A stretch of 64,000 bases of DNA from Novosphingobium sediminis (GTDB lineage: Bacteria; Pseudomonadota; Alphaproteobacteria; Sphingomonadales; Sphingomonadaceae), in assembly GCF_007991615.1 (NCBI RefSeq), contig NZ_BJYR01000022.1:33406-97405 (forward strand), read 5' to 3'. A program made the position numbers and the translations under genes. Position 1 is the first letter of the stretch; each line of letters starts with the position of its first letter. This document shows, in pieces, positions 30,789 through 39,426 of this stretch. The notes under the pieces are model-generated. The model was given only the letters and a program-made list of their open reading frames with translations, ran no database searches and was not told the origin of the DNA.

Positions 30789-30930
30789 CGTCACCCTGAA
30801 CTTGTTTCAGGGTCCATCGCGCCGCAATCGCCGAGTTTTGCGGTGAGGAACCAAGGGGCCGTCTTGGCAAGTAAACAGCGGGCCTCCGAGCAAACCGAGG
30901 GATGGATGCTGAAACAAGTTCAGCATGACG
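30789..30930. repeat. Inverted pair of 29-bp palindromic repeats within the fds operon
   Basis: Copies at 30789-30817 and 30902-30930 are inverted relative to each other, 84 bp apart. Each is itself a hairpin: ACCCTGAA/TTCAGGGT in one and ATGCTGAA/TTCAGCAT in the other. The two differences are compensated on the other stem arm, which supports selection on structure. They fill most of the 193-bp gap between fdsB and mobA (REP/BIME-like). Confidence 0.75.
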
Positions 30931-30956
30931 GGTGTTTTGAGGGAAGGTCAGGTTCG

Positions 30957-32510
30957 TCACTCAGCCGCTTCCTGCGACGGCGCGGGCATGCCGAAATCTT
31001 CCGGCCAGTGCTTGAGCGCGGAGAGGACCGGGTAGGGCGTAAAGCCGCCCAGCGCGCAGAGCGAGCCGAACTTCATCGTCTCGCAGAGGTCTTCAAGCAG
31101 TTCGATTTCATCGCCCAACGTGCGCGGGGCCTTGCGGGCGTTGTGCATCTGGGGGAGCGTTTCGACCTTGTCGGCCTGCCGCCCGGTGCGGGCGCGGATG
31201 CGGTCGATCAGTTCGACGCCGCGCGTGGAGCCGATGCGGCAGGGGGTGCACTTGCCGCAGCTTTCGGCGGCGCAGAAGCTCATTGCGAAGCGGGCCTGCG
31301 CGCTCATGTCGGCCGTCTCGTCGAACACCGTCAGCCCGGCGTGGCCGATCAGGCCATCGGCGGCGGCGAAGGCTTCGTAATCGAACGGCAGGTGGAAATC
31401 GGCGGGGGGATGGTAGGCCCCGAGCGGGCCGCCGACCTGCACCGCGCGGACCGGGCGGCCCGAGGCGGTGCCGCCGCCGATCTCGTTCACCAGTTCGCCG
31501 AGCGTGACGCCGAAGCCGACTTCGAACAGGCCGCCGTGCTTGACGTTGCCCGCGAGCTGGATCGGCATGGTGCCGCGCGAACGGCCGAAACCGACTTCCG
31601 CATAGGCCGCGCCGCCGTTCGCCATGATCCACGGCACGGCGGCGAGGGTCAGGACGTTGTTCACCACGGTGGGCTTGCCGAACAGGCCTTCCAGCGCGGG
31701 GAGCGGCGGCTTGGCGCGGACTTCGCCGCGCTTGCCTTCAAGGCTGTTGAGCAGCGAGGTTTCCTCGCCGCAGACATAGGCGCCTGCGCCGACGCGGACT
31801 TCAACCTCGAACGGGGCGATGTGCGGGACGGCGAGCGCAATCGCGGCATTCAGCTTGGCGATGGCATGCGGATATTCGCTGCGGACGTAGATATAGCCCT
31901 TGCATGCGCCGACCGCGTGGCCGGCGATGGCCATGCCCTCGATCAGCATGAAGGGATCGCCTTCCATCACCATGCGGTCGGCGAAGGTGGCGCTGTCGCC
32001 CTCGTCGGCATTGCAGACGATGTACTTCACCGGGCCGGCTGCCTTGGCGACGGTGGTCCACTTGATGCCCGCCGGGAAGCCCGCACCGCCGCGGCCGCGC
32101 AGACCGGACTGGGTGACTTCGGCAATGGTCGCTTCGGGGCCGAGTTCGCGGGCGCGCTTCAGGCCAGCCCAGCCGCCGGTTGCGGCGTAGTCTTCAAGGC
32201 TCAAGGGCCGCGTCTTGCCGGCGCGGGCGAAGGTGAAGCGCTGCTGGCGGGCGATGAAGGGGTGCTCGGCAATCGTGCCGATGGCCTTGCCGCTGGTGCC
32301 TGCGAGGACACTGGCCACATCATCCGGGGTCAGCGGGCCAAAGCCCATCCTGCCATTGGGCCCGTCGATCTCGGCCAGCGGCTCCAGCCAGTGCATGCCC
32401 CAGCTGGACACGCGCTCGATGGTGCAACCGGCCTTGGCAAACGCGGCGGCGACGGCATTGGCGCCGCAGGCCAGCGCGGCGGCGTCATCCGAGATGCGGA
32501 CCACAGTCAT
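30957..32510 (-). CDS. fdsB: Formate dehydrogenase subunit beta (NuoF-like)
   Basis: FdsB is the NAD+-reducing diaphorase subunit, carrying FMN and a 4Fe-4S cluster. The 517-residue protein combines an N-terminal thioredoxin-like region (about 1-85) with the NuoF domain. The FMN/NAD site GLRGRGGAGFPAG lies near residue 140, then NADEGDSATF and GEETSLLNSLEGKRG. The cluster motif ESCGKCTPCRIGSTRG is followed by the distal Cys in FGSLCALGG. Its start overlaps the fdsG stop (ATGA). Confidence 0.96.
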   Translation of the reverse strand: MTVVRISDDAAALACGANAVAAAFAKAGCTIERVSSWGMHWLEPLAEIDGPNGRMGFGPLTPDDVASVLAGTSGKAIGTIAEHPFIARQQRFTFARAGKTRPLSLEDYAATGGWAGLKRARELGPEATIAEVTQSGLRGRGGAGFPAGIKWTTVAKAAGPVKYIVCNADEGDSATFADRMVMEGDPFMLIEGMAIAGHAVGACKGYIYVRSEYPHAIAKLNAAIALAVPHIAPFEVEVRVGAGAYVCGEETSLLNSLEGKRGEVRAKPPLPALEGLFGKPTVVNNVLTLAAVPWIMANGGAAYAEVGFGRSRGTMPIQLAGNVKHGGLFEVGFGVTLGELVNEIGGGTASGRPVRAVQVGGPLGAYHPPADFHLPFDYEAFAAADGLIGHAGLTVFDETADMSAQARFAMSFCAAESCGKCTPCRIGSTRGVELIDRIRARTGRQADKVETLPQMHNARKAPRTLGDEIELLEDLCETMKFGSLCALGGFTPYPVLSALKHWPEDFGMPAPSQEAAE

Positions 32511-32929
32511 GCGAGGCTCTCCACCAGCGCGCCAAGCCGGGCGGCGTCGAGCCGGGCGTGGACTTCATGGCCGATCATCGCGGCGGGGCCGACGCTGCAC
32601 AGGCCGAGGCAGTAGACCGTCTCCACCTTCACGCGCGGGTTGTCCGGCAGCGCGGCGGCGAGCGCTTCGACGCCGCGCGCCTGGCACGATTCGGCGCGGC
32701 AGAGCTTGAGGACCGGGCGGGTTTCCGGCTCTTCGTGGAAATCGTGATAGAAACTGACGACGCCGTGCACTTCCGCCCGCGTGAGGTTCAGCGCCTGCGC
32801 GATGTGGCGGATGGCGCTTTCCGAAACATGGCCGAACGCGGCTTGCACATCGTGCAGGATCGGCAGCAGCGCACCTTCGCGCCCGGCGTGGGCGGCAAGG
32901 ATGCCATCGAGCTCGTCTTGGTCTGTCAT
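32507..32929 (-). CDS. fdsG: Formate dehydrogenase subunit gamma (NuoE-like)
   Basis: FdsG carries a 2Fe-2S cluster and sits next to FdsB in the complex. The 140-residue protein has the NuoE cluster ligands in LCRAESCQARG and VYCLGLCSVGP, with the N-terminal LLPILHDVQAAFGHV helix typical of the family. I use the ATG at 32929 (MTDQDEL), with AAGG upstream; the longer frame from 32965 would start at TTG. First structural gene of the operon, 70 bp after the lysR stop. Confidence 0.95.
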   Translation of the reverse strand: MTDQDELDGILAAHAGREGALLPILHDVQAAFGHVSESAIRHIAQALNLTRAEVHGVVSFYHDFHEEPETRPVLKLCRAESCQARGVEALAAALPDNPRVKVETVYCLGLCSVGPAAMIGHEVHARLDAARLGALVESLA

Positions 32930-32982
32930 GATGAAATGCCTTGGGAATTGCCGCAGGAAGGTCAAATCGAATTATGGTATGA

Positions 32983-33003
32983 TTGATAGATAAAGTCTAT
33001 CAA
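32983..33003. promoter_or_regulatory. Candidate LysR-type operator in front of fdsG
   Basis: A perfect 8-bp inverted repeat TTGATAGA-TAAAG-TCTATCAA contains ATAG-N7-CTAT, the T-N11-A layout of LysR-type binding sites. It ends 53 bp upstream of the fdsG start and overlaps the stop codon of the lysR gene itself. The adjacent LysR protein is the obvious binder. Confidence 0.65.
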
Positions 33004-33905
33004 GGCCATGGCTGCAAACCCGCTGCTTCAAGCACGCGCGCCGCTGCCAGTGCCGCGCGGGCCATCGGGCCGAGGGGATCGCGGTTGACCACCACCAGCC
33101 CTACCTTGCGCGCATCCTCAGGCTCGTCGAACGGGAGGAAGCGCGCCCATTCCACGCCTGCCATGAGCCGGGCGTAGCCATCGGGCACAATTGTCGCGAA
33201 GGCGCCCGAATGGACCAACGCGAAGAGTGCAAAATGGCTGTCAGCCGTGGCGCACGGCGTGGCGGCGAGGCCCCGCGCGGCGAGGCGGTCATCAAGGATC
33301 CGGCGATACTGCATGCCCTGGTGGAGCAGGCACAAGTCCTGCGCGCAGGCCTCTTCCCACGTCACCGCTTCATGCCCGTCAAACCCGCCCCCGCGCGCCG
33401 CAAGGAAAACGTAGCGCTCGGCATAGAGCGGCACCGACAGCACGTTCGCTGGCGGTTCGTGATCGAGATAGGTGAGGCCAGCATCGACCTCGAAGGCGTG
33501 GAGCCCATGCTCGATCGCGCGCGATGTGGCCGAGCGGACGGACAGCGTGATGCCGGGGTTCTGCGCGAGCAGCGCCTCTCCAAGGAGGCCGACCAGCGGC
33601 AGCGCGGCGGGGATCGCGGCGAGGCCGAACTCACCCTTGAGCGGCGCGGCGGTGGCCGCCACCGCGCTGGCCATGCCGCTCACCGCGCCGAGGATCTGTT
33701 CGGCCCATGGGAGCATCGCCTCGCCATGCTGGGTCAGGCCGATGAAGCGGCGGTCGCGTTCCACCAGCCGCCGACCGAACTCGGCTTCCAGCGCGTTGAG
33801 CCCAGCGGAAAGCGTAGGCTGCGAGATTCCGCAGGCCGCCGCCGCCTTGGCAAAATGCTGCTCCCGCGCGAGCGTGACGAAGTAGCGCAAATGGCGCAGT
33901 TGCAT
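33000..33905 (-). CDS. LysR family transcriptional regulator (probable fds operon regulator)
   Basis: This 301-residue LysR protein has an N-terminal winged helix-turn-helix (MQLRHLRYFVTLAREQHFAKAAAACGISQPTLS pattern, residues 1-60) and a periplasmic-binding-like effector domain. It lies directly upstream of fdsG in the same direction, as formate-dehydrogenase regulators do in other bacteria. The dyad at 32983-33003 is a likely site for it. Whether formate or another signal is the co-inducer cannot be seen. Confidence 0.88.
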   Translation of the reverse strand: MQLRHLRYFVTLAREQHFAKAAAACGISQPTLSAGLNALEAEFGRRLVERDRRFIGLTQHGEAMLPWAEQILGAVSGMASAVAATAAPLKGEFGLAAIPAALPLVGLLGEALLAQNPGITLSVRSATSRAIEHGLHAFEVDAGLTYLDHEPPANVLSVPLYAERYVFLAARGGGFDGHEAVTWEEACAQDLCLLHQGMQYRRILDDRLAARGLAATPCATADSHFALFALVHSGAFATIVPDGYARLMAGVEWARFLPFDEPEDARKVGLVVVNRDPLGPMARAALAAARVLEAAGLQPWP

Positions 33906-33957
33906 CGGCTGGCGATCTCCTCTGAGAGAGAGCGCCTATCACACTTTGCCGCCCGCG

Positions 33958-34989
33958 TCAGGCGGCGGAGGCCCCCATATAGCCGAGATACCACTTCACG
34001 AAGGCAGCCACGCCTTCCTTCACCGTGGTCGCAGGCTTGTAGCCCAGCTCCCGCTCGAGGTCCGAGACATCGGCGAAAGTGTCCGGCACGTCGCCCGGCT
34101 GCAGCGGGAGGAGATTGCGGATGGCCTTCTTGCCGAGCGCTTCTTCCAGCGCCTCGATATATTCGGTCAGCTTCACCGGGCTGTTGTTGCCGATGTTGTA
34201 GATCCGGTAGGGCGCGTTGCTCGTCGCCGGATCGGGCTTGCGGGCATCCCACGCCGGGTTCGGCTGCGCCGGATGGTCGCAGGCGCGGATCACGCCTTCG
34301 ACGATATCGCTCACGAACGTGAAATCGCGCGTGTGGTTGCCATAGTTGAACACATTGATCGGCTCGCCCGCGATGATGTTCTTGGCAAACAGGAACAGCG
34401 CCATATCAGGCCGGCCCCACGGTCCGTAGACGGTGAAGAAGCGCAGGCCCGTGGTCGGCAAGCGGTAGAGATGGCTGTAGCTGTGCGCCATCAGCTCGTT
34501 CGCCTTCTTGGTGGCGGCGTAGAATTGCAGCGGGTGATCGACGCCGACATGCTCGCTGAACGGCATCGCCTGATTGGCGCCGTAGACGCTGCTGGTCGAG
34601 GCGTAGACCAGATGCTCGACCCCGCCGTGGCGGCAGGCTTCGAGGATATTGGTGAAGCCGATGATGTTGCTCTCGACATAGGCGTGCGGGTTCTCGATCG
34701 AGTAACGCACCCCGGCCTGCGCGGCGAGGTTGATGACGCGGCGGATATCGTTCGCGGCGAAGGTCTGCTCGACCACTGCGCGATCAGCCAGATTGCCGCG
34801 CACGAACGTGTAGGACGCGTTGGTGCGGCGCGCGGTCTCTTCCAGGATGGCGAGGCGCGCCTCCTTGATCGCCGGATCGTAGTAATCGTTGACGACATCG
34901 AGCCCCACGACGTCGTCCCCGCGTTCGAGCAGGGTCTTGGCGGTGTGGAAGCCGATGAAGCCGGCGTTGCCGGTTACGAGGATTGCCAT
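33958..34989 (-). CDS. NAD-dependent epimerase, UDP-glucuronate 4-epimerase type
   Basis: This extended SDR enzyme of 343 residues has the Rossmann motif TGNAGFIGFH (residues 6-15), SSVYG, and the catalytic YAATKKANE (Tyr-x3-Lys). The segment VVGLDVVNDYYDPAIKEARL and the VYGPWGRPDMALF motif are typical of UDP-glucuronate 4-epimerases (LpsL/CapI group), which make UDP-galacturonate for capsule or LPS. Preference for UDP-GlcNAcA cannot be excluded given the dehydrogenase upstream. It lies 43 bp after that gene on the same strand. Confidence 0.88.
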   Translation of the reverse strand: MAILVTGNAGFIGFHTAKTLLERGDDVVGLDVVNDYYDPAIKEARLAILEETARRTNASYTFVRGNLADRAVVEQTFAANDIRRVINLAAQAGVRYSIENPHAYVESNIIGFTNILEACRHGGVEHLVYASTSSVYGANQAMPFSEHVGVDHPLQFYAATKKANELMAHSYSHLYRLPTTGLRFFTVYGPWGRPDMALFLFAKNIIAGEPINVFNYGNHTRDFTFVSDIVEGVIRACDHPAQPNPAWDARKPDPATSNAPYRIYNIGNNSPVKLTEYIEALEEALGKKAIRNLLPLQPGDVPDTFADVSDLERELGYKPATTVKEGVAAFVKWYLGYMGASAA

Positions 34990-35032
34990 GTCATTCTCCG
35001 GCGCTGGGTGCCGCGCGTGTTCTCGAAGCCGC

Positions 35033-36316
35033 TTAGAGGCTCCAGTAGCGGATGTCTTCGCGCAGGGCCTGGGGCGCCAGCGCCGACTTCACGTCGATCA
35101 GGACGCCGCCGGGCATGACCATATCCTGAATCGCATCGACGCCCATCTGTGCATAGTGATCGTGCGAGACCGCGTAGATCAGCAGGTCGAGCCCCGCGAA
35201 GGCCTCTAGCGGCGAAAGCTCGATCCCGAATTCGTGGCGCGTGGCATCCGGATGGGCGAGCGGATCGTGGACCAGCGGCTGGATGCCGAATTCGCAGAGC
35301 TCGCGGTAGATATCCTCCACCTTGGAATTGCGGATGTCAGGCACGTTTTCCTTAAAGGTGAGCCCGAGGATGCCGATGCGCGCATCCTTCAGCGGATGGC
35401 CGGATGCCGCCAGCATCTTCACCGCGCGCTGGGCGATGTAGCTGCCCATGCTATCGTTGATGCGGCGCCCGGAAAGGATCACTTCGGGGTGATAGCCCAT
35501 CTGCTCCGCCTTGGCGGTGAGGTAGTAGGGATCGACGCCGATGCAGTGCCCGCCGACGAGGCCGGGGTAGAACTTGAGGAAGTTCCACTTGGTACCCGCC
35601 GCCGCCAGCACTTCCTTGGTGCGGATGCCGACGAGATCGCAGATCTTCGAAATCTCGTTCATCAAAGCGATGTTGATGTCGCGCTGGGTGTTCTCGATGA
35701 CCTTCGCGGCTTCCGCGACCTTGATCGAGGAGGCGCGGTGGATGCCGGCGTGGATGATCGAGCCGTAGAGCTCCGCCAGCGTATCGAGCGTTTCGGCATC
35801 CTGCCCGGCGACCACTTTGACGATGGCTTCGATCGGATGGGCCTTGTCGCCCGGATTGATGCGCTCGGGGCTGTAGCCGAGCTTGAAGCCCTCCCCGCTC
35901 TTGAGACCCGAGGCCGCCTCGATCACCGGTGCGCAGACTTCCTCGGTCGCGCCGGGATAGACGGTGCTTTCGAACACGATGATCGTGCCCGGCGAAATGA
36001 TCCGGCCGATTGCCGCGCAGGAAGCGGTGATATTGGAGAAATCGGGGCGGCGGCTTTCGTCCACCGGGGTCGGCAGGGTGACGATCAGGATGTTGCAATC
36101 CCGCAGGTCTTCGATCGACGACGTGATGGCGAGAGTGGAGGCCTTGAGTTCCTCGGGCGAAATCTCGTTGGTATAGTCGTGCCCCGCGCGCAAGGTGCCG
36201 ACGCGGTGCTCGCTCACGTCGAAGCCGATCACATCATGCTTGCGGGCGAACGAGACAGCGAGCGGCAGGCCGACATAGCCAAGCCCGATCACACCGATTT
36301 TGCCGAACGCCTTCAT
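35033..36316 (-). CDS. UDP-sugar 6-dehydrogenase (TviB/WbpO-like nucleotide sugar dehydrogenase)
   Basis: This enzyme oxidises the C6 hydroxyl of a UDP-hexose(amine) to the uronic acid using NAD+. The 427-residue protein starts MKAFGKIGVIGLGYVGLPLA (NAD motif) and has FESTVYPGATEE. The catalytic Cys lies in LVGGHCIGVDPYYLTAKAEQ, and GLTFKENVPDIRNSKV follows. These favour the UDP-N-acetyl-hexosamine dehydrogenase subgroup (TviB, WbpO, WbpA) over plain UDP-glucose dehydrogenase. The start at 36316 fits the Rossmann N-terminus; the frame upstream is non-coding. It pairs with the epimerase at 33958 to supply an acidic sugar for surface polysaccharide. Confidence 0.88.
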   Translation of the reverse strand: MKAFGKIGVIGLGYVGLPLAVSFARKHDVIGFDVSEHRVGTLRAGHDYTNEISPEELKASTLAITSSIEDLRDCNILIVTLPTPVDESRRPDFSNITASCAAIGRIISPGTIIVFESTVYPGATEEVCAPVIEAASGLKSGEGFKLGYSPERINPGDKAHPIEAIVKVVAGQDAETLDTLAELYGSIIHAGIHRASSIKVAEAAKVIENTQRDINIALMNEISKICDLVGIRTKEVLAAAGTKWNFLKFYPGLVGGHCIGVDPYYLTAKAEQMGYHPEVILSGRRINDSMGSYIAQRAVKMLAASGHPLKDARIGILGLTFKENVPDIRNSKVEDIYRELCEFGIQPLVHDPLAHPDATRHEFGIELSPLEAFAGLDLLIYAVSHDHYAQMGVDAIQDMVMPGGVLIDVKSALAPQALREDIRYWSL

Positions 36317-36594
36317 ACCTGAACAACCTGCCTTATGCGCTTGGCCGCACGAACGCTGCTTCGTCCGCGTTTGCCGACCGATGCCGGGCGCCGGTCGCGC
36401 CCCGCCAAACCGCGCTCCTGTTAGCATTGGGGGTGTGAAAAAATTCCAAAGAGCGCTTCAGCCGGCCCACCTGAGCACTGCCCAGTTTCCAGTTGTGAAA
36501 TATCCGGCTGCATTTTCGGGGAAGGCAGGGCGGCACAACTCGGCTAGTGGCAAGTGCCTGATTCCTTTCCCCGACCTACCCGACGGAGTGTTTC

Positions 36595-37671
36595 ATGACC
36601 GATGCCGCGACCATCCCTGCCCGCGAGGCTGCCGGCACCGCCGCCCCTATCGCGCAGGCCCTCGAAGGGGTGCGCAACGATTGGTCGCGGGCAGAGATCG
36701 CCGCGCTGTTCGACCTGCCGTTTACCGAACTGCTGTTCCGCGCCGCCGAAGTTCACCGCCGCCATCACCGGCCGGATGAAGTGCAGCTCTGCACGCTGCT
36801 TTCGATCAAGACCGGCGGCTGCCCGGAAGATTGCGGCTACTGCTCGCAATCGGTGAAGGCGGACAGCGGGGTCGAGGCGACCAAGCTGATGGAAGTGCAG
36901 TCCGTGCTGCAATCGGCCGCGCAGGCCCGCGATGCCGGTTCCAAGCGCTTCTGCATGGGCGCTGCCTGGCGCAATCCCAAGGACCGCGACATGCCCGCGA
37001 TCATCGCGATGGTGAAGGGCGTGCGCGAAATGGGCATGGAAACCTGCATGACGCTGGGCATGCTGAGCGAGCAGCAGGCAGCGCAGCTCGCCGAGGCTGG
37101 GCTCGATTACTACAACCACAACATCGACACATCGCCCGAACGCTACGGCGAGATCATCACCACGCGCACTTTTGAAGAGCGCATCGACACGCTCTCGCGG
37201 GTCCGCGAGGCAGGGATCAACGTCTGCTCGGGCGGGATCGTCGGCATGGGCGAAACGCGCAGCGACCGCGTGGGCTTCATCCATGCGCTGGCGACGCTGG
37301 AGCGCCATCCGGAGAGCGTGCCGGTAAACGCGCTGGTGCCGATCAAGGGCACCGTGCTGGGCAACATGCTGGCCGATACCCCGCTCGCCAAGATCGACGA
37401 CATCGAGTTCGTGCGGACCGTGGCGGCGGCGCGGATCACCATGCCGCGTTCGATGGTGCGGCTCTCGGCAGGGCGCGAATCGATGTCGGAGGCCACGCAG
37501 GCGCTGTGCTTCATGGCGGGCGCGAACTCGATCTTCACCGGCGACCGGCTGCTCACCGCCGCCAATGCAGGCGACGATGCCGATGCGGCGCTGTTCGCCC
37601 GGCTCGGCCTGAAGCCGATGGAAGCGGAAGAACCGATGCGCGCGGACAAGCGAGGCGGCAGCGGCTGCTGA
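36595..37671 (+). CDS. bioB: Biotin synthase
   Basis: BioB inserts sulfur into dethiobiotin by radical-SAM chemistry. The 358-residue protein has the CxxxCxxC cluster ligands Cys76, Cys80 and Cys83 in GGCPEDCGYCSQS, the YNHNIDTS motif, and the 2Fe-2S ligands later in the barrel. The ATG at 36595 follows a CGGAG ribosome binding site. It is the first gene of bioB-bioF-bioD-bioA. The 278-bp upstream region shows no obvious BioR-type TTATNNATAA box. Confidence 0.97.
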   Translation: MTDAATIPAREAAGTAAPIAQALEGVRNDWSRAEIAALFDLPFTELLFRAAEVHRRHHRPDEVQLCTLLSIKTGGCPEDCGYCSQSVKADSGVEATKLMEVQSVLQSAAQARDAGSKRFCMGAAWRNPKDRDMPAIIAMVKGVREMGMETCMTLGMLSEQQAAQLAEAGLDYYNHNIDTSPERYGEIITTRTFEERIDTLSRVREAGINVCSGGIVGMGETRSDRVGFIHALATLERHPESVPVNALVPIKGTVLGNMLADTPLAKIDDIEFVRTVAAARITMPRSMVRLSAGRESMSEATQALCFMAGANSIFTGDRLLTAANAGDDADAALFARLGLKPMEAEEPMRADKRGGSGC

Positions 37672-37684
37672 CGCTGGCCAGCCG

Positions 37685-38809
37685 ATGACCATGTGGCAAG
37701 CGCACCGCGCTGATCTGGAGGGTCTATCCGCGCGCGACCGGCGGCGGCAGCTGATCCTGCGGCAGGGCCGGGACTTCTCATCGAACGACTATCTCGGCAT
37801 GGCGCGAGCACCCCGGCTCGCCCGCGCGGTGGAGCAGGCCATCGCCCGCGGCGTGCCGATGGGTTCGGGTGGATCGCGGCTGCTGCGCGGCAACGATCCC
37901 GAACACGAAGCGCTGGAAGCCGATGCCGCGCGGTTCTTCGGCTCGGAAAGCGCGCTATTCCTCTCCTCGGGCTATGCCGCCAACGTGGCGCTGCTGGCGA
38001 CCCTGCCCCAGCGCGGCGACCTTGTGGTCCACGATGCGCTGATCCACGCCTCGATGCACGAAGGGCTGGCGTTGACCCGAGCAGACAAGGCCGGTGCAGC
38101 CCACAACGATGTGGCCAGCTTCGCTGACGCGATTGCCGGATGGCGCAAGGCGGGCGGCAAGGGGCGCGTATGGCTTGCCTTCGAAAGCCTCTATTCGATG
38201 GACGGCGATCGCGCGCCGCTGGCGGACCTCGCCGCGCTGGCCGAGCAGCACGAGGCCGTGATGCTGATCGACGAGGCGCATGCCACCGGCGTGTTCGGAC
38301 CCGATGGCCGCGGCCTCGCCGCCGCGCTCGACGGGCGCGCGGATACGGTCGTGCTGCGCACCTGCGGCAAGGCACTGGGCTGCGAAGGTGCGCTGATCTG
38401 CGGCCCCGCCGTTGTCCGCGACTTCCTCGTCAACCGGGGGCGCCCCTTCATCTTCTCGACCGCTCCCTCGCCCCTCATGGCTGCTGCCGTGCGCGAGGCC
38501 TTGCGCATGCTGGCCGACGAGCCCGAGCGCCGCACCGGGCTGATGGCTCTGGCCGCCCATGCCGAGGCGCTGCTGGCGCCGCTCGGTGCGGAAGTGACCG
38601 GCACGCAGATCATGCCGCTGATCCTTGGCGATGAAGCGCGCACGATGGCCGTTGCCGCGCATCTGCAGGAGGCGGGCTTCGACGTGCGCGGCATCCGCCC
38701 GCCCACCGTTGCCCCCGGCACCAGCCGCCTGCGGATTTCACTGACACGAAACGTCATGCTGGAGGATATTGACGCACTGGCCGGGGCCTTGGCAAAGGCG
38801 CTGGCATGA
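37685..38809 (+). CDS. bioF: 8-amino-7-oxononanoate synthase
   Basis: BioF condenses pimeloyl-ACP (or CoA) with L-alanine using PLP. The 374-residue protein has the PLP lysine Lys229 in LRTCGKALGCEGA, the cofactor-binding Asp196 in LIDEAHATGVFG, and FSSNDYLGMA near residue 35. It starts 14 bp after bioB and overlaps bioD by 4 bp. Confidence 0.95.
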   Translation: MTMWQAHRADLEGLSARDRRRQLILRQGRDFSSNDYLGMARAPRLARAVEQAIARGVPMGSGGSRLLRGNDPEHEALEADAARFFGSESALFLSSGYAANVALLATLPQRGDLVVHDALIHASMHEGLALTRADKAGAAHNDVASFADAIAGWRKAGGKGRVWLAFESLYSMDGDRAPLADLAALAEQHEAVMLIDEAHATGVFGPDGRGLAAALDGRADTVVLRTCGKALGCEGALICGPAVVRDFLVNRGRPFIFSTAPSPLMAAAVREALRMLADEPERRTGLMALAAHAEALLAPLGAEVTGTQIMPLILGDEARTMAVAAHLQEAGFDVRGIRPPTVAPGTSRLRISLTRNVMLEDIDALAGALAKALA

Positions 38810-39426
38810 GTGCGTTTGTTGTGACCGGAACCGATACCGGCATTGGCAAGACGGTGTTTTCAGCGGCGCTGACGGGCGCGCTGGGCGCCCATTACTGGAA
38901 ACCGGTGCAGTCCGGCCTTGCGGACGGCGCGGACAAGGACAGCGTTGCGGCGCTCGCCGCGCTGCCTGCTGAGCGGATCGTCCCCGAAGCCTATCGCCTG
39001 ACCGAGCCGCTTTCCCCGCACCGCGCGGCGGAACTCGACCTCGTGACGATCGATCCTGACTTGCTGACCCTGCCAGAGGTGCGCCCGCTGGTGGTCGAAG
39101 GCGCAGGCGGCGCGCTCGTACCGCTGACGCGCGAAGTGACCTATGCCGATGTCTTCGCCCAATGGGGCCTGCTGACGATCATCGTCGCGCGCACCGCGCT
39201 CGGCACGATCAACCACAGCCTGCTGACCATCGAGGCGCTGCGCGCACGGCGCGTGCCGATCCACGGCGTCGCCTTCGTCGGCGAGGCGAACGAGGACAAC
39301 GAGGCGACCATCTGCGAGATGGGCCAGGTCCGCCGTCTCGGCCGTCTGCCGCAGCTGCCCTCGCTCACCTCGCAGGCGCTGGCCACCGCCTTCGCGCAGG
39401 GTTTCAACCTCGAAGACTTCACATGA
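38806..39426 (+). CDS. bioD: Dethiobiotin synthetase
   Basis: BioD closes the ureido ring of dethiobiotin with ATP and CO2. The 206-residue protein begins MSAFVVTGTDTGIGKTVFSA, whose GTDTGIGKT P-loop is diagnostic, and has the VEGAGGALVPLT motif at about residue 101. Overlaps of 4 bp on both sides couple it to bioF and bioA. Confidence 0.95.
   Translation: MSAFVVTGTDTGIGKTVFSAALTGALGAHYWKPVQSGLADGADKDSVAALAALPAERIVPEAYRLTEPLSPHRAAELDLVTIDPDLLTLPEVRPLVVEGAGGALVPLTREVTYADVFAQWGLLTIIVARTALGTINHSLLTIEALRARRVPIHGVAFVGEANEDNEATICEMGQVRRLGRLPQLPSLTSQALATAFAQGFNLEDFT

Noticed and set aside
27898..32615. Long plus-strand frames opposite fdsA and fdsB
   Set aside because: Shadows of the formate dehydrogenase subunits, whose Fe-S ligands are all on the minus strand.
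36317..36594. BioR or BirA operator before bioB
   Set aside because: I looked for a TTATNNATAA-type box and a BirA-like dyad and found none.
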